NCBI RefSeq assembly: GCF_000284415.1
Contig: NC_017059.1
Location: forward strand, 2,868,881 to 2,893,631
Length of the DNA stretch: 24,751 nucleotides
Origin: Pararhodospirillum photometricum DSM 122
Lineage (GTDB): Bacteria; Pseudomonadota; Alphaproteobacteria; Rhodospirillales; Rhodospirillaceae
Direction of reading: 5' to 3'
Positions within the stretch are counted from its first letter, which is position 1. Every line of letters begins with the position of its first letter. A model generated the notes under the pieces. The model saw only the letters and a program-made list of their open reading frames with translations. It was not told where the DNA came from and ran no database searches. Below, piece by piece: positions 17,850-24,751 of the stretch. A program made the position numbers and the translations under genes.

Positions 17850-18230
17850 CTAGTCCTGCGACGCAACAAACGCGTCGTAGGCGTCCTGGTCCATCAAGTC
17901 GTCCAGCTCCGACAGGTCGGTGAGCTTGACCCGGAAGAACCAGCCCTCGCCCATCGGATCCTCGTTGACGGTGCCCGGCGCCTCCGGCAGATCGACGTTG
18001 ACGGCGGTGACAACCCCCGACACCGGGGCGTACACCTCGCTGGCCGCCTTGACCGACTCAACCACGGCGGCCTCGCCGTTGCGGGCCAAGGTGGCGCCGA
18101 CCGCCGGCAGCTCAACAAAGACAATATCGCCCAACTGCTGCTGGGCGTGATCGGTGACGCCGACCGTGCCCTCGCCGTCGGCATCGACGCGGATCCATTC
18201 GTGATCCTCGGTAAAATACAACGTGCTCAT
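17850..18230 (-). CDS. gcvH: Glycine cleavage system H protein
   Basis: The lipoyl carrier of the glycine cleavage complex, 126 residues, the normal length. It shuttles the aminomethyl group between P-, T- and L-proteins. The lipoylated lysine is K61 in [17 protein letters not shown]. The N-terminal [11 protein letters not shown] and C-terminal [15 protein letters not shown] blocks are standard. The ATG at 18230 overlaps the gcvT stop in an ATGA, so it is coupled to gcvT. GGGGGAAA lies upstream. The stop codon is about seven bases from the palindromic element. Confidence 0.97.
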   Translation of the reverse strand: MSTLYFTEDHEWIRVDADGEGTVGVTDHAQQQLGDIVFVELPAVGATLARNGEAAVVESVKAASEVYAPVSGVVTAVNVDLPEAPGTVNEDPMGEGWFFRVKLTDLSELDDLMDQDAYDAFVASQD

Positions 18231-19399
18231 GAGTGGTTTCCCCCCGTCGTGGACTGAGTGTGAATCGGTTGAGTGGTGGCGGCGGGCCGCGCGTAATGAT
18301 GAGGCACGAATGGCATGGGAACGACCCGCGCCGGCCGGGGCTTGCCGCGCACGGGCACGGTGAGGGCCTGTCCAAGGGAGGCGAAGGCCGCCTCAACCAA
18401 GGCGATGGCAACGGGGGCATCAAGGCTGGGGGCAAAGCCGCCCGACGTGACATGCCCCACCACGCGGCCGTCGCCGTCCAGAACCTCGGCGGGGGGGCGC
18501 ACGGGGGTCCGCTCGTCGAAGGCCAGCCCGACGCGGCGGCGCGCTGGCCCGTGGGCCAGTTGCTCAAGGATCACGGCGGCGCCGGGGAAGCCTCCCTGGG
18601 CCCGGCGCTCCTTGCCCACCACCCAGGCCAAACCGGCCTCGATCGGGGTGATGGTCTGGTCAAGATCGGCGCCATACAGGCATAGGCCGGCTTCCAGCCG
18701 CAGGGAATCGCGTGCGCCCAGCCCGGCCGGGGCCACGCGGGGGTCGTCCAGCAGGCGCCGGGCCAAGACGGCGGCGTGCTCGGCCGGAACGCTGATCTCG
18801 ACCCCGTCCTCGCCGGTGTAGCCCGAGCGGGTGACAAAGCACGCCACCCCGTCCAGGCTCAGAGTCGCCCCGCCCATGAAAGGCAGCGCCAGAACGCCGG
18901 GATCCAAGGAAGCGATCACGGCCACCGCCTCGGGGCCCTGAAGCGCCAGCAAAGCGCGGTCCTCAAGCCGGGTGACGTGGGCACCAAAGCGAGGGGCCGC
19001 TTCTTCGAGAAGGGCAAAATCGGCGGCCTTGCACGCGGCGTTGACGACCACAAACAGGTCATCGCCCCGATTGCTGACCATGAGATCATCCAAGATCCCG
19101 CCGTGGTCGTTGGTGAACACGGTATAGCGCTGCCGCCCGATCCCCAGGGAGGCAAACGCCCCCGGGGTCAAGGCTTCAAGCAAGGCCACGCGCCCGGCCC
19201 CGCCGAGGACGACTTGGCCCATGTGGGATACATCGAACAAGGAAGCCTGGGCCCGGGTATGCAGGTGCTCGCGCAACACCCCGGCCGGATAGGACACCGG
19301 CAAAGCATAGCCGGCAAACGGAACAAGCTTTCCCCCCAACGTTTGATGCAGATCAAACAAAGGAGTCTTTAAACACGAGGATAGGTCGGACACCGCCAA
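18227..19399 (-). CDS. gcvT: Aminomethyltransferase (glycine cleavage T protein)
   Basis: GcvT releases ammonia from the aminomethyl-lipoyl group of GcvH and makes 5,10-methylenetetrahydrofolate. It has [58 protein letters not shown] (in part), the [14 protein letters not shown] folate-site segment and [11 protein letters not shown]. The frame is open far upstream, through the riboswitch, so the start must be chosen. The TTG at 19399 ([15 protein letters not shown]) has GGAGG with six-base spacing and gives 390 residues. The GTG at 19393 is also possible. The ATG at 19417 would put GGAGG inside the gene. First gene of the operon, under the glycine riboswitch; ATGA overlap with gcvH. Confidence 0.95.
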   Translation of the reverse strand: MAVSDLSSCLKTPLFDLHQTLGGKLVPFAGYALPVSYPAGVLREHLHTRAQASLFDVSHMGQVVLGGAGRVALLEALTPGAFASLGIGRQRYTVFTNDHGGILDDLMVSNRGDDLFVVVNAACKAADFALLEEAAPRFGAHVTRLEDRALLALQGPEAVAVIASLDPGVLALPFMGGATLSLDGVACFVTRSGYTGEDGVEISVPAEHAAVLARRLLDDPRVAPAGLGARDSLRLEAGLCLYGADLDQTITPIEAGLAWVVGKERRAQGGFPGAAVILEQLAHGPARRRVGLAFDERTPVRPPAEVLDGDGRVVGHVTSGGFAPSLDAPVAIALVEAAFASLGQALTVPVRGKPRPARVVPMPFVPHHYARPAATTQPIHTQSTTGGNHS

Positions 19400-19448
19400 G
19401 GGGGGCCTCCATGACATCAAGGGCAGGATCCGGCGTGGAAAACCGGAC

Positions 19449-19645
19449 GGGATGCCCCCCTCTGTCTTGGGCCCTGAAAGAGTCACCGGGGAAACCGGCT
19501 TGCCTCTTCGGAGGGTGAGGAGCGATGCCCCACCACTTTCCAGAGTTCCCTGGAACGATCGCGGTCCTGGGTGCCTGAGAGGTTCCGGGGGCGGTTGCTC
19601 CTTCGGCGCCACTGCCAGCCGTTTCGGCGCAGCGGACTCTCCCGC
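19449..19645 (-). ncRNA. Tandem glycine riboswitch in the gcvT leader
   Basis: Two glycine aptamers in series on the minus strand. Aptamer 1 (about 19562-19645) shows GCGGGAGAGTCCGC, then GCGCCGAAGGAGCAA, then CCGGAACCTCTCAGGCA and CCAGGACCGC. Aptamer 2 (about 19449-19557) shows GGAACTCTGGAAAG, CCTCCGAAGAGGCAAGCC, GGTGACTCTTTCAGGG and CCAAGACAGAGGGGG. CTCTG/CAGAG forms the closing stem of aptamer 2. These are the conserved glycine aptamer blocks. Glycine binding normally raises expression of gcv genes. Just after aptamer 2, GGGGGGC can pair with GCCCCCC, which lies directly after the gcvT GGAGG. This suggests control at translation initiation. No terminator hairpin with a T-run is seen. Confidence 0.93.
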
Positions 19646-19674
19646 GACGATCATCGGGAAGTCAATGTGTTCCG

Positions 19675-19703
19675 AGCCTACCCCTCCCCCCCAAGGAACG
19701 CAA
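19675..19703 (-). promoter_or_regulatory. Possible sigma-70 promoter for the gcv operon
   Basis: On the minus strand TTGCGT (19703-19698), a 17-base spacer and TAGGCT (19680-19675). Transcription would start about 20-25 bases before aptamer 1, as expected. The -10 is only a partial match, and the G-rich spacer makes this tentative. Confidence 0.3.
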
Positions 19704-19734
19704 CAAAAACATCGACTTCCCCCCAAGGAAGAGA

Positions 19735-19777
19735 GGGCCTGAGGAGACCCCACCTCCCCAGCCTTCCTTTTATTTTT
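19735..19777 (+). repeat. Degenerate dispersed hairpin copy G between gcvT and the pha genes
   Basis: GAGGGCCTGAGGAG followed by ACCCCAC, CTCCCCAG, CCTTCCTTTTATTTTT. The right half matches the family closely; the left stem has mismatches. It lies between divergent transcripts (gcv leader and the pha genes), so it is not an obvious terminator for either. The rest of 19400-19857 is the gcvT leader and riboswitch; no gene is seen in it. Confidence 0.5.
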
Positions 19778-19857
19778 GCTCCCACCGCGAAGCCCCCCAC
19801 AACCGGATCTTTTCCCCGGTGGCCCCCAGACCAAGACCACGCTATAGTGGAAAAACC

Positions 19858-20256
19858 ATGACCGAAGACCCCTCCGCTCCCCCGCCCCCGCCCCCCCCCG
19901 ATGTGGCCGCCCTCGCCCGCCGCACCTTGGATCTTTGGGAACGCCAAATCGCGGCTGTTGCCCAGGATCCACGTTTGGCCGAGGCGACGGCGCGCTCGCT
20001 TTCCTTCATGGCCGAGATGGCCCACCTGGGCGGCTGGTCAGCCCCCCAGACCCCGGAGACCGCGCCAGGGACCCCCCATGCCCCATCCGCCGCCCCGCCT
20101 GGGCCCGCGCCCGATGGCCCTGCATTTGGTGCTGCAAACCCTCACGCTGGGTCCCTGGATGGGAGCGAGCTGGTCCAGCGGGTGGCCGCCCTGGAACGCC
20201 GTGTGGCCCTTCTGGAAACCGCTTTGGGAGGCTTACTGGCCAAACTTCAGGGCTGA
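19858..20256 (+). CDS. Small PhaE-like protein preceding phaC
   Basis: A 132-residue protein starting at the ATG at 19858. It has a proline-rich N-terminus, then an amphipathic segment DVAALARRTLDLWERQIAAVAQDPRLAEATARSLSFMAEMA (in part), a Pro/Ala/Gly-rich linker, and a C-terminal heptad-like coiled coil ([29 protein letters not shown], in part). The LxxWxxQ region and terminal coiled coil recall PhaE subunits of class III PHA synthases, although PhaE is usually much longer. Its last 179 bases overlap phaC in another frame. This overlap and its place at the head of the pha cluster support a role as a PHA synthase accessory. No strong ribosome binding site is seen; TATAGT at 19843-19848 lies very close to the start. 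Confidence 0.65.
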   Translation: MTEDPSAPPPPPPPDVAALARRTLDLWERQIAAVAQDPRLAEATARSLSFMAEMAHLGGWSAPQTPETAPGTPHAPSAAPPGPAPDGPAFGAANPHAGSLDGSELVQRVAALERRVALLETALGGLLAKLQG

Positions 20257-21298
20257 CCGGCCGGCATGGCCCGCCGCCCTACCCGCCGCTCTCTCCCAAG
20301 AAGCGGCGGCGCGCTTGGATGCGTTCCTGAACGGCGTCGAAGCCTACCACGCCCATCCCTACCGTCGCGCCCTGCCCGACCCCCCGCCGTTCTGGCAAGC
20401 CGGAACCACGGTGCTGCGCGACTATGCCCCCGAGGCCGGGCCCCAGGCACAACCGATCTTGCTGGTGCCCTCGCTGATCAACCGGGCCCACATCCTCGAC
20501 CTCGCCCCGGAGCGCAGCCTATGCCGCGCCCTGGCCGGGGCGGGCGTGCGTCCCGTCTTGCTCGATTGGGACACCCCCGGCCCAGAGGAAGCCCGCTTCA
20601 CCCTGGAGGATTATGTAACCCGGCGCCTGATGCCGGCCCTGGCGGCGGTCCAGACCCTGGCCCCCCGGCCCCCGGCGGTCCTGGGGTATTGCATGGGCGG
20701 GCTGCTGGCCCTGGCCCTGGCCGCCTGCCGCCCCGTCGCCGGCCTCGCCCTGCTGGCCACGCCGTGGGACTTCCAGGCGGCCGACACCCCCCTGTTCCGG
20801 CTAGTGCGCGCCTTTCTGCCGGCCCTGGCGGCGGGATCGGCGACCCGTCCCGTCCCCGCCGATTTGCTCCAGGCGCCGTTCATCCTGGCCGATCCCGGCG
20901 CCGTGGCCCGGCGCTACGCTTCCTTCAGCCGGCTCGATCCCGCCTCGGCGCGGGCGCGGGATTTCGTGGCGATCGAAGACTGGCTCAACGATGGCGTCGA
21001 TCTCGCCACCCCCACCGCGCACGACATTGCCCGGCTCTGGCTGACCGCCAACGCGCCGGCCCGCGGCACCTGGACCGTCCAGGGCCACGTTGTACGCCCG
21101 CCCCACGCGCCCGCCTTGCTCATCCAGGGCACGCGCGACACGCTGGTGCCCCGGACCGCCAGCGCTCCCTTACGCACGTTTCTGCCCGGCGCCCGAGTCC
21201 ACGATCTGCCCCAGGGACATGTGGGACTGGTGGCAGGACGCGATTCACCTGCACATCTCTATCCTTTGGTGATCGAGTGGCTTCACGCCCTCTCCTGA
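20078..21298 (+). CDS. phaC: PHA synthase-like alpha/beta hydrolase (short, class III-type PhaC)
   Basis: Predicted to polymerise 3-hydroxyacyl-CoA into polyhydroxyalkanoate at the granule surface. About 406 residues from the ATG at 20078, which has AGGGA six bases upstream; an in-frame ATG at 20114 is the alternative. The catalytic cysteine lies in the lipase-like box [10 protein letters not shown]. The catalytic Asp is probably in [10 protein letters not shown], the product-side DTLVP block follows, and the His is in [35 protein letters not shown] (in part) and [15 protein letters not shown] are typical of PhaC. The [11 protein letters not shown] stretch near the start argues that the overlapping region is truly translated. 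It belongs to the short class III/Rhodospirillum-like type, with phaA and phaB downstream. Confidence 0.85.
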   Translation: MPHPPPRLGPRPMALHLVLQTLTLGPWMGASWSSGWPPWNAVWPFWKPLWEAYWPNFRADRPAWPAALPAALSQEAAARLDAFLNGVEAYHAHPYRRALPDPPPFWQAGTTVLRDYAPEAGPQAQPILLVPSLINRAHILDLAPERSLCRALAGAGVRPVLLDWDTPGPEEARFTLEDYVTRRLMPALAAVQTLAPRPPAVLGYCMGGLLALALAACRPVAGLALLATPWDFQAADTPLFRLVRAFLPALAAGSATRPVPADLLQAPFILADPGAVARRYASFSRLDPASARARDFVAIEDWLNDGVDLATPTAHDIARLWLTANAPARGTWTVQGHVVRPPHAPALLIQGTRDTLVPRTASAPLRTFLPGARVHDLPQGHVGLVAGRDSPAHLYPLVIEWLHALS

Positions 21299-21349
21299 GC
21301 GTGGAGAGCGGGTTCCTTTCCCTAACGCAACCTGTCTTTGCTCCAACCG

Positions 21350-21378
21350 TTGTCGCGGCGGATCCGAACCCGTATGGT
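21350..21378 (+). promoter_or_regulatory. Possible promoter for phaAB
   Basis: TTGTCG (21350-21355), 17-base spacer, TATGGT (21373-21378), 66 bases before phaA in the 145-base phaC-phaA gap. It would give phaAB an independent start. The hexamers are only partial matches to consensus. Confidence 0.35.
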
Positions 21379-21443
21379 GTCCGAGATCCAACCTCGGTCT
21401 TCTCGTTCAGGCCCGAGCAACAAACCCAGGGAGAAAGAACGAC

Positions 21444-22616
<1,173 letters not shown>

Positions 22617-22653
22617 ACCATCAAAAACGACCTTTCTTAGGGAGGATAAAAGC

Positions 22654-23382
22654 ATGAGCAGAGGACGTGTTGCCCTTGTGACCGGCGGAACCCGTGGCAT
22701 CGGCGCTGCCATCAGCACCGCCTTGCGCGACGCGGGCTACCGCGTGGCCGCCAACTACGCCGGCAACGATGACGCCGCCGCCTATTTCCAGAAGGAAACC
22801 GGCATCCCCGTCTACAAGTTCGACGTCGCCAGCTTTGAGTCGGTGACGGAAGGCATCGGCCGCATCGTCGCCGACCTCGGCCCCGTCGAAGTCCTCGTCA
22901 ACAATGCCGGCATCACCCGTGACGGCACCTTGCACCGCATGACCCCGGAGAACTGGGAAGCGGTGATCCACACCAACCTGTCCTCGTGCTTCAACACCGC
23001 GCGCTGCGTGATCGACTCCATGCGCGATCGCGGCTTCGGCCGCATCGTTAACATCGGCTCGATCAACGGTCAGGCCGGCCAGTACGGCCAGGTGAACTAC
23101 GCCGCCGCCAAGTCAGGCATCCACGGCTTCACCAAGGCCCTGGCCCAGGAAGGCGCGCCCAAGAACATCACCGTCAACGCCATCGCCCCGGGCTACGTGG
23201 ACACCGACATGGTCCGCGCCGTGCCCCACTCCGTCTTGGAGAAGATCATCGCCAAAATCCCGGTGGGCCGCCTGGGCCGGGCCGAAGACATCGCCCGCGG
23301 CGTGTTGTTCCTGGTCGCCGATGACGCCGAGTTCATCACCGGCGCCACGCTCTCGATCAACGGCGGCCAGCATATGTATTAA
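22654..23382 (+). CDS. phaB: Acetoacetyl-CoA reductase
   Basis: NADPH-dependent short-chain dehydrogenase that reduces acetoacetyl-CoA to (R)-3-hydroxybutyryl-CoA, the PhaC substrate. 242 residues. Cofactor motif VTGGTRGIGAAI (residues 9-20), NNAG at 83-86, and catalytic Ser136-Tyr149-Lys153 in NIGSINGQAGQYGQVNYAAAK (in part). The C-terminal FITGATLSINGGQHMY matches PhaB. The ATG at 22654 has GGAGG eight bases upstream; the longer frame to 22528 lies inside phaA and is not used. Downstream, a half copy of the dispersed hairpin meets the mobile-element remnant. Confidence 0.97.
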   Translation: MSRGRVALVTGGTRGIGAAISTALRDAGYRVAANYAGNDDAAAYFQKETGIPVYKFDVASFESVTEGIGRIVADLGPVEVLVNNAGITRDGTLHRMTPENWEAVIHTNLSSCFNTARCVIDSMRDRGFGRIVNIGSINGQAGQYGQVNYAAAKSGIHGFTKALAQEGAPKNITVNAIAPGYVDTDMVRAVPHSVLEKIIAKIPVGRLGRAEDIARGVLFLVADDAEFITGATLSINGGQHMY

Positions 23383-23395
23383 GGCAGGGTAGAGA

Positions 23396-23413
23396 AAGGA
23401 AGTCTGGGGAGCT
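23396..23413 (+). repeat. Half copy of the dispersed hairpin at a likely insertion junction
   Basis: AAAGGAAGTCTGGGGAG resembles the left part of the family (A/G-rich lead and the CTGGGGAG arm), but the matching CTCCCCAG arm is missing. Sequence similar to a DUF927 protein begins immediately after it, so this is probably where foreign DNA joins the chromosome and where the phaB terminator was broken. Confidence 0.4.
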
Positions 23414-24101
23414 GTCCATCCCGGCGACGACGCGGGCGCACGGCGCTTTCGACAATTGCCATGGTCAGGAACCACGCGCCTTCGCCGACGGAATCAAGCG
23501 CGCCACCAGTTTGAGCCATGGCGTCGCTGGCGCGGCTTTTGTCGAGGCGCTTTTGACCTGCGAGGAAGACCTGCCCGCGCTCTACGCCGAGGCACTCAAG
23601 GCCGATGTGTTCGCCCGCGCTGAAGGGATGGAAGGCCGGGCGGCGGGGGCCTTCGCCCTAGTCGGACTGGCCGGTGAGCTTGCTGTTGAGGTGGGGATCC
23701 TCCCCTTCTCTGCGGGCGAGGCGATGGCGGCGGCGGTGGGGGCGTTCACTTCATGGAGGGGGCTCCAGAAGGGCTCTGCCGCACCGGAAACGGACGCCAT
23801 CCTATCGGCCCTCCGGGGGTTCGTGACGAAAGCCGAGGCGCGGTTCTCGCCCCTCGGCGGGGATACCGTTGTTCGTGATCGGGCCGGCTGGTGGCGCGGC
23901 GATGACGGGGAGCGCGTCCATTACCTGACCGGTGAAGCGCTGCGTGAGGCATGCCCCGGTTTTGATCTTTCCCGGATCCTTGATGCCGTAGACGAAGCCG
24001 GATGGATTGCCGAGCGCGACAAGGGCAAACGGCGGAAAAACATCAAAGTCGCGGGCCGCGCACTGCCGCTCTACGCCCTGAAAATCGGTGAGGAGGCTTG
24101 A
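23403..24101 (+). pseudogene. 5'-truncated DUF927 (phage/plasmid replication helicase-like) gene
   Basis: The frame ending at 24101 encodes the C-terminal portion of a DUF927-type protein, a family found in prophage and satellite replication modules. Recognisable blocks in order: SIPATTRAHGAFDNCHG, then RAFADGIKRATSLSHGVAGAAFVEAL, GAFALVGLAGELAVEVGILPFSAGEA (in part), VRDRAGWWRG, HYLTGEALREACPGFDLSRIL (in part) and a basic end. Family members are several hundred residues longer at the N-terminus, with an ATPase core that is absent here. Similarity starts right after the phaB spacer, and no ATG or ribosome binding site is seen; the TTG at 23511 would give 196 residues. I read it as a remnant cut at the element edge. 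The identification is from remembered family sequences. Confidence 0.65.
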
Positions 24102-24103
24102 CC

Positions 24104-24484
24104 ATGGGAGTTCTCGACGTTCTTCGCCGCTTCCAGGGGCCTCCAGGTTACCCCGGTTCCCCGAGTTACCCGGACGAGGTAACCGGAAAAGATGAGCAAA
24201 ATCAAAGCGGTTACCCCGGTTCCCCCGGTTACCCCGGATTTATCAGGATGACGGACGCGGAGCGCGAAACGGCCATCGTGGAGTGGCTGAACGCGAACCC
24301 CGAACCCGACCCTGGGATGTGCATTTGCGTGCATTGCGGAAAGCCGGATGCCCCCCTTGCCGTCCTGTCAGGTGACGGTGGGCACCGCTGGCTTCACCAG
24401 AAATGCCTTCCCGACTGGCGGCTGAACCGGCGCGTAAAAGCTGAATTGGCAGTGCCTTACTACCGAGCGAAAGAGGAAAGTTGA
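24104..24484 (+). CDS. Small GYPG-repeat zinc-finger-like protein of a mobile element
   Basis: A 126-residue protein starting at the ATG at 24104, with AGGAGG seven bases upstream and only two bases after the DUF927 stop. Residues about 12-45 contain PGYPGSPSYP and GYPGSPGYPG, encoded by 9-base GGTTACCCC/GGTTCCCC units. The C-terminal half has a likely zinc site, C-x2-C-x19-H-x2-C (CVHCGKP...LHQKCLPDW). Similar small proteins with a Cys/His site follow DUF927-type genes in alphaproteobacterial prophage-like regions, from memory. The function is unknown; the low-complexity part may simply reflect DNA-level repeats that serve as binding sites. Confidence 0.7.
   Translation: MGVLDVLRRFQGPPGYPGSPSYPDEVTGKDEQNQSGYPGSPGYPGFIRMTDAERETAIVEWLNANPEPDPGMCICVHCGKPDAPLAVLSGDGGHRWLHQKCLPDWRLNRRVKAELAVPYYRAKEES
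24146..24237 (+). repeat. GGTTACCCC repeats inside a coding region
   Basis: GGTTACCCC at 24146, 24209 and 24227, with related GGTTCCCC at 24155 and 24218, GAGTTACCC at 24163, and an inverted GGTAACC at 24178. The 9-base period keeps the reading frame and yields the GYP/GSP peptide repeats. The same heptamer core recurs outside the gene at 24501-24612. Confidence 0.8.
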
Positions 24485-24500
24485 GGTTCTTTGTTTTTGT

Positions 24501-24612
24501 GGGGTAACTGGGGTAACTAGGGTAACCTATATAATAATACTTTGATAATAAAAATATTTTTAGGTTACCCCACCCCAAGACGCCCGGGTAACCCCGGGTA
24601 ACCCCGGGTAAC
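24501..24612. repeat. Iteron-like GGGTAAC array around an AT-rich core
   Basis: Left block: three 9-base direct repeats, GGGGTAACT (24501), GGGGTAACT (24510), AGGGTAACC (24519). Then about 35 bases of almost pure A/T (24528-24562). Right block: one inverted unit GGTTACCCC (24563-24571), then three 10-base direct repeats CGGGTAACCC beginning near 24585. Direct repeats flanking an easily melted core are the layout of iteron-type replication origins or of multi-site operators. It is non-coding and follows the replication-type genes directly. Confidence 0.7.
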
Positions 24613-24642
24613 CGTGCCCCCCCGGACACGGCCAAATTAGCA

Positions 24643-24659
24643 CCTAATGATTTATTAGG
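24643..24659 (+). other. Small AT-rich hairpin near the right edge
   Basis: CCTAAT (24643-24648), loop GATTT, ATTAGG (24654-24659), followed by TTTATTAAAAA. The stem is weak. It could be a minor terminator or part of a promoter region for the gene entering the right edge. Confidence 0.25.
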
Positions 24660-24730
24660 TTTATTAAAAACAATCATGAAACGAAAAACCACGGCGGGGT
24701 GACGCGCCAGACGCCCGCAAGGTGGTGGCG

Positions 24731-24751
24731 ATGGTGCGGGCGGCTTGGGGG
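24731..24751 (+). CDS. First codons of a gene running off the right edge
   Basis: An ATG at 24731 preceded by AAGGTGG with five-base spacing starts MVRAAWG, and the frame is open to the last base. The RAAWG start recalls a small helix-turn-helix protein that often follows the DUF927 and zinc-finger genes in alphaproteobacterial mobile elements. That is recollection, and seven codons cannot prove it. The frame upstream is also open, so an earlier GTG (24722 or 24725) is possible. Confidence 0.3.

Noticed and set aside
19400..19972. Long N-terminal extension of GcvT through the leader
   Set aside because: This stretch is the tandem glycine riboswitch and its promoter region; family members begin near the KTPLFDLH block.
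24146..24612. CRISPR array
   Set aside because: The units are only 9-10 bases and directly adjacent, with no spacers of 25-40 bases and no cas genes.
24243..24692. Minus-strand frame of 149 codons with YPSYPSYP-type repeats across the iteron array
   Set aside because: The repeats are the reverse reading of GGTAACC units; the frame runs antisense to the zinc-finger gene and through the A/T-only core, so the DNA-level explanation is better.

Overview
The window is GC-rich chromosomal DNA of an alphaproteobacterium. Protein content and style (GyrA/CoaD type, PPi-dependent phosphofructokinase, the hopanoid epimerase HpnA, a short PhaC, glycine cleavage genes behind a tandem glycine riboswitch) suggest Rhodospirillaceae, probably near Rhodospirillum/Pararhodospirillum. 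That placement is inference from remembered families, not a search result.

Layout. 1-3449 (minus): gyrA-coaD, followed by the first codons of an exported protein that leaves the window on the left. 4093-5340 (plus): the C4-dicarboxylate symporter dctA behind a long leader. 5616-10035 (minus): a hotdog thioesterase, a CAP-domain protein, an unusual fusion of a CoA-binding domain with O-acetylhomoserine sulfhydrylase (metY), and hpnA. 10281-11495 (plus): pfp. 11545-14467 (minus): a single-domain response regulator, a REC-PAS-GGDEF diguanylate cyclase and a membrane 'gate' protein. 14745-19399 (minus): the glycine cleavage operon gcvT-gcvH-gcvPA-gcvPB, preceded by a tandem glycine riboswitch at 19449-19645. 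19858-23382 (plus): polyhydroxybutyrate synthesis (a small PhaE-like coiled-coil protein overlapping phaC, then phaA and phaB). 23403-24751 (plus): the edge of a mobile element, with a 5'-truncated DUF927 gene, a small zinc-finger protein whose gene carries GGTTACCCC repeats, an iteron-like array around an AT-rich core, and the first codons of a further gene.

The most unusual non-coding structure is a pair of ~200-bp elements (14491-14737 and 17626-17843), one downstream of gcvPB and one between gcvH and gcvPA. Each is built on a perfect 66-68-bp palindrome flanked by imperfect inverted terminal hairpins. The two copies differ in arm sequence, but every change is mirrored in the opposite arm. 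A second, smaller family of hairpins (core CTGGGGAGGC-n-GCCTCCCCAG followed by CCTT and T-rich sequence) recurs in at least seven intergenic spaces. Some copies sit where terminators belong; others lie between divergent genes.

Functional links: carbon uptake (DctA), glycolysis (PFP), one-carbon/glycine catabolism (Gcv) and PHB storage (Pha) fit a metabolically flexible phototroph-like heterotroph. No complete previously undescribed defence or biosynthetic system is visible. The best leads for novelty are the covarying palindrome elements and the GGTTACC-repeat mobile locus at the right edge.
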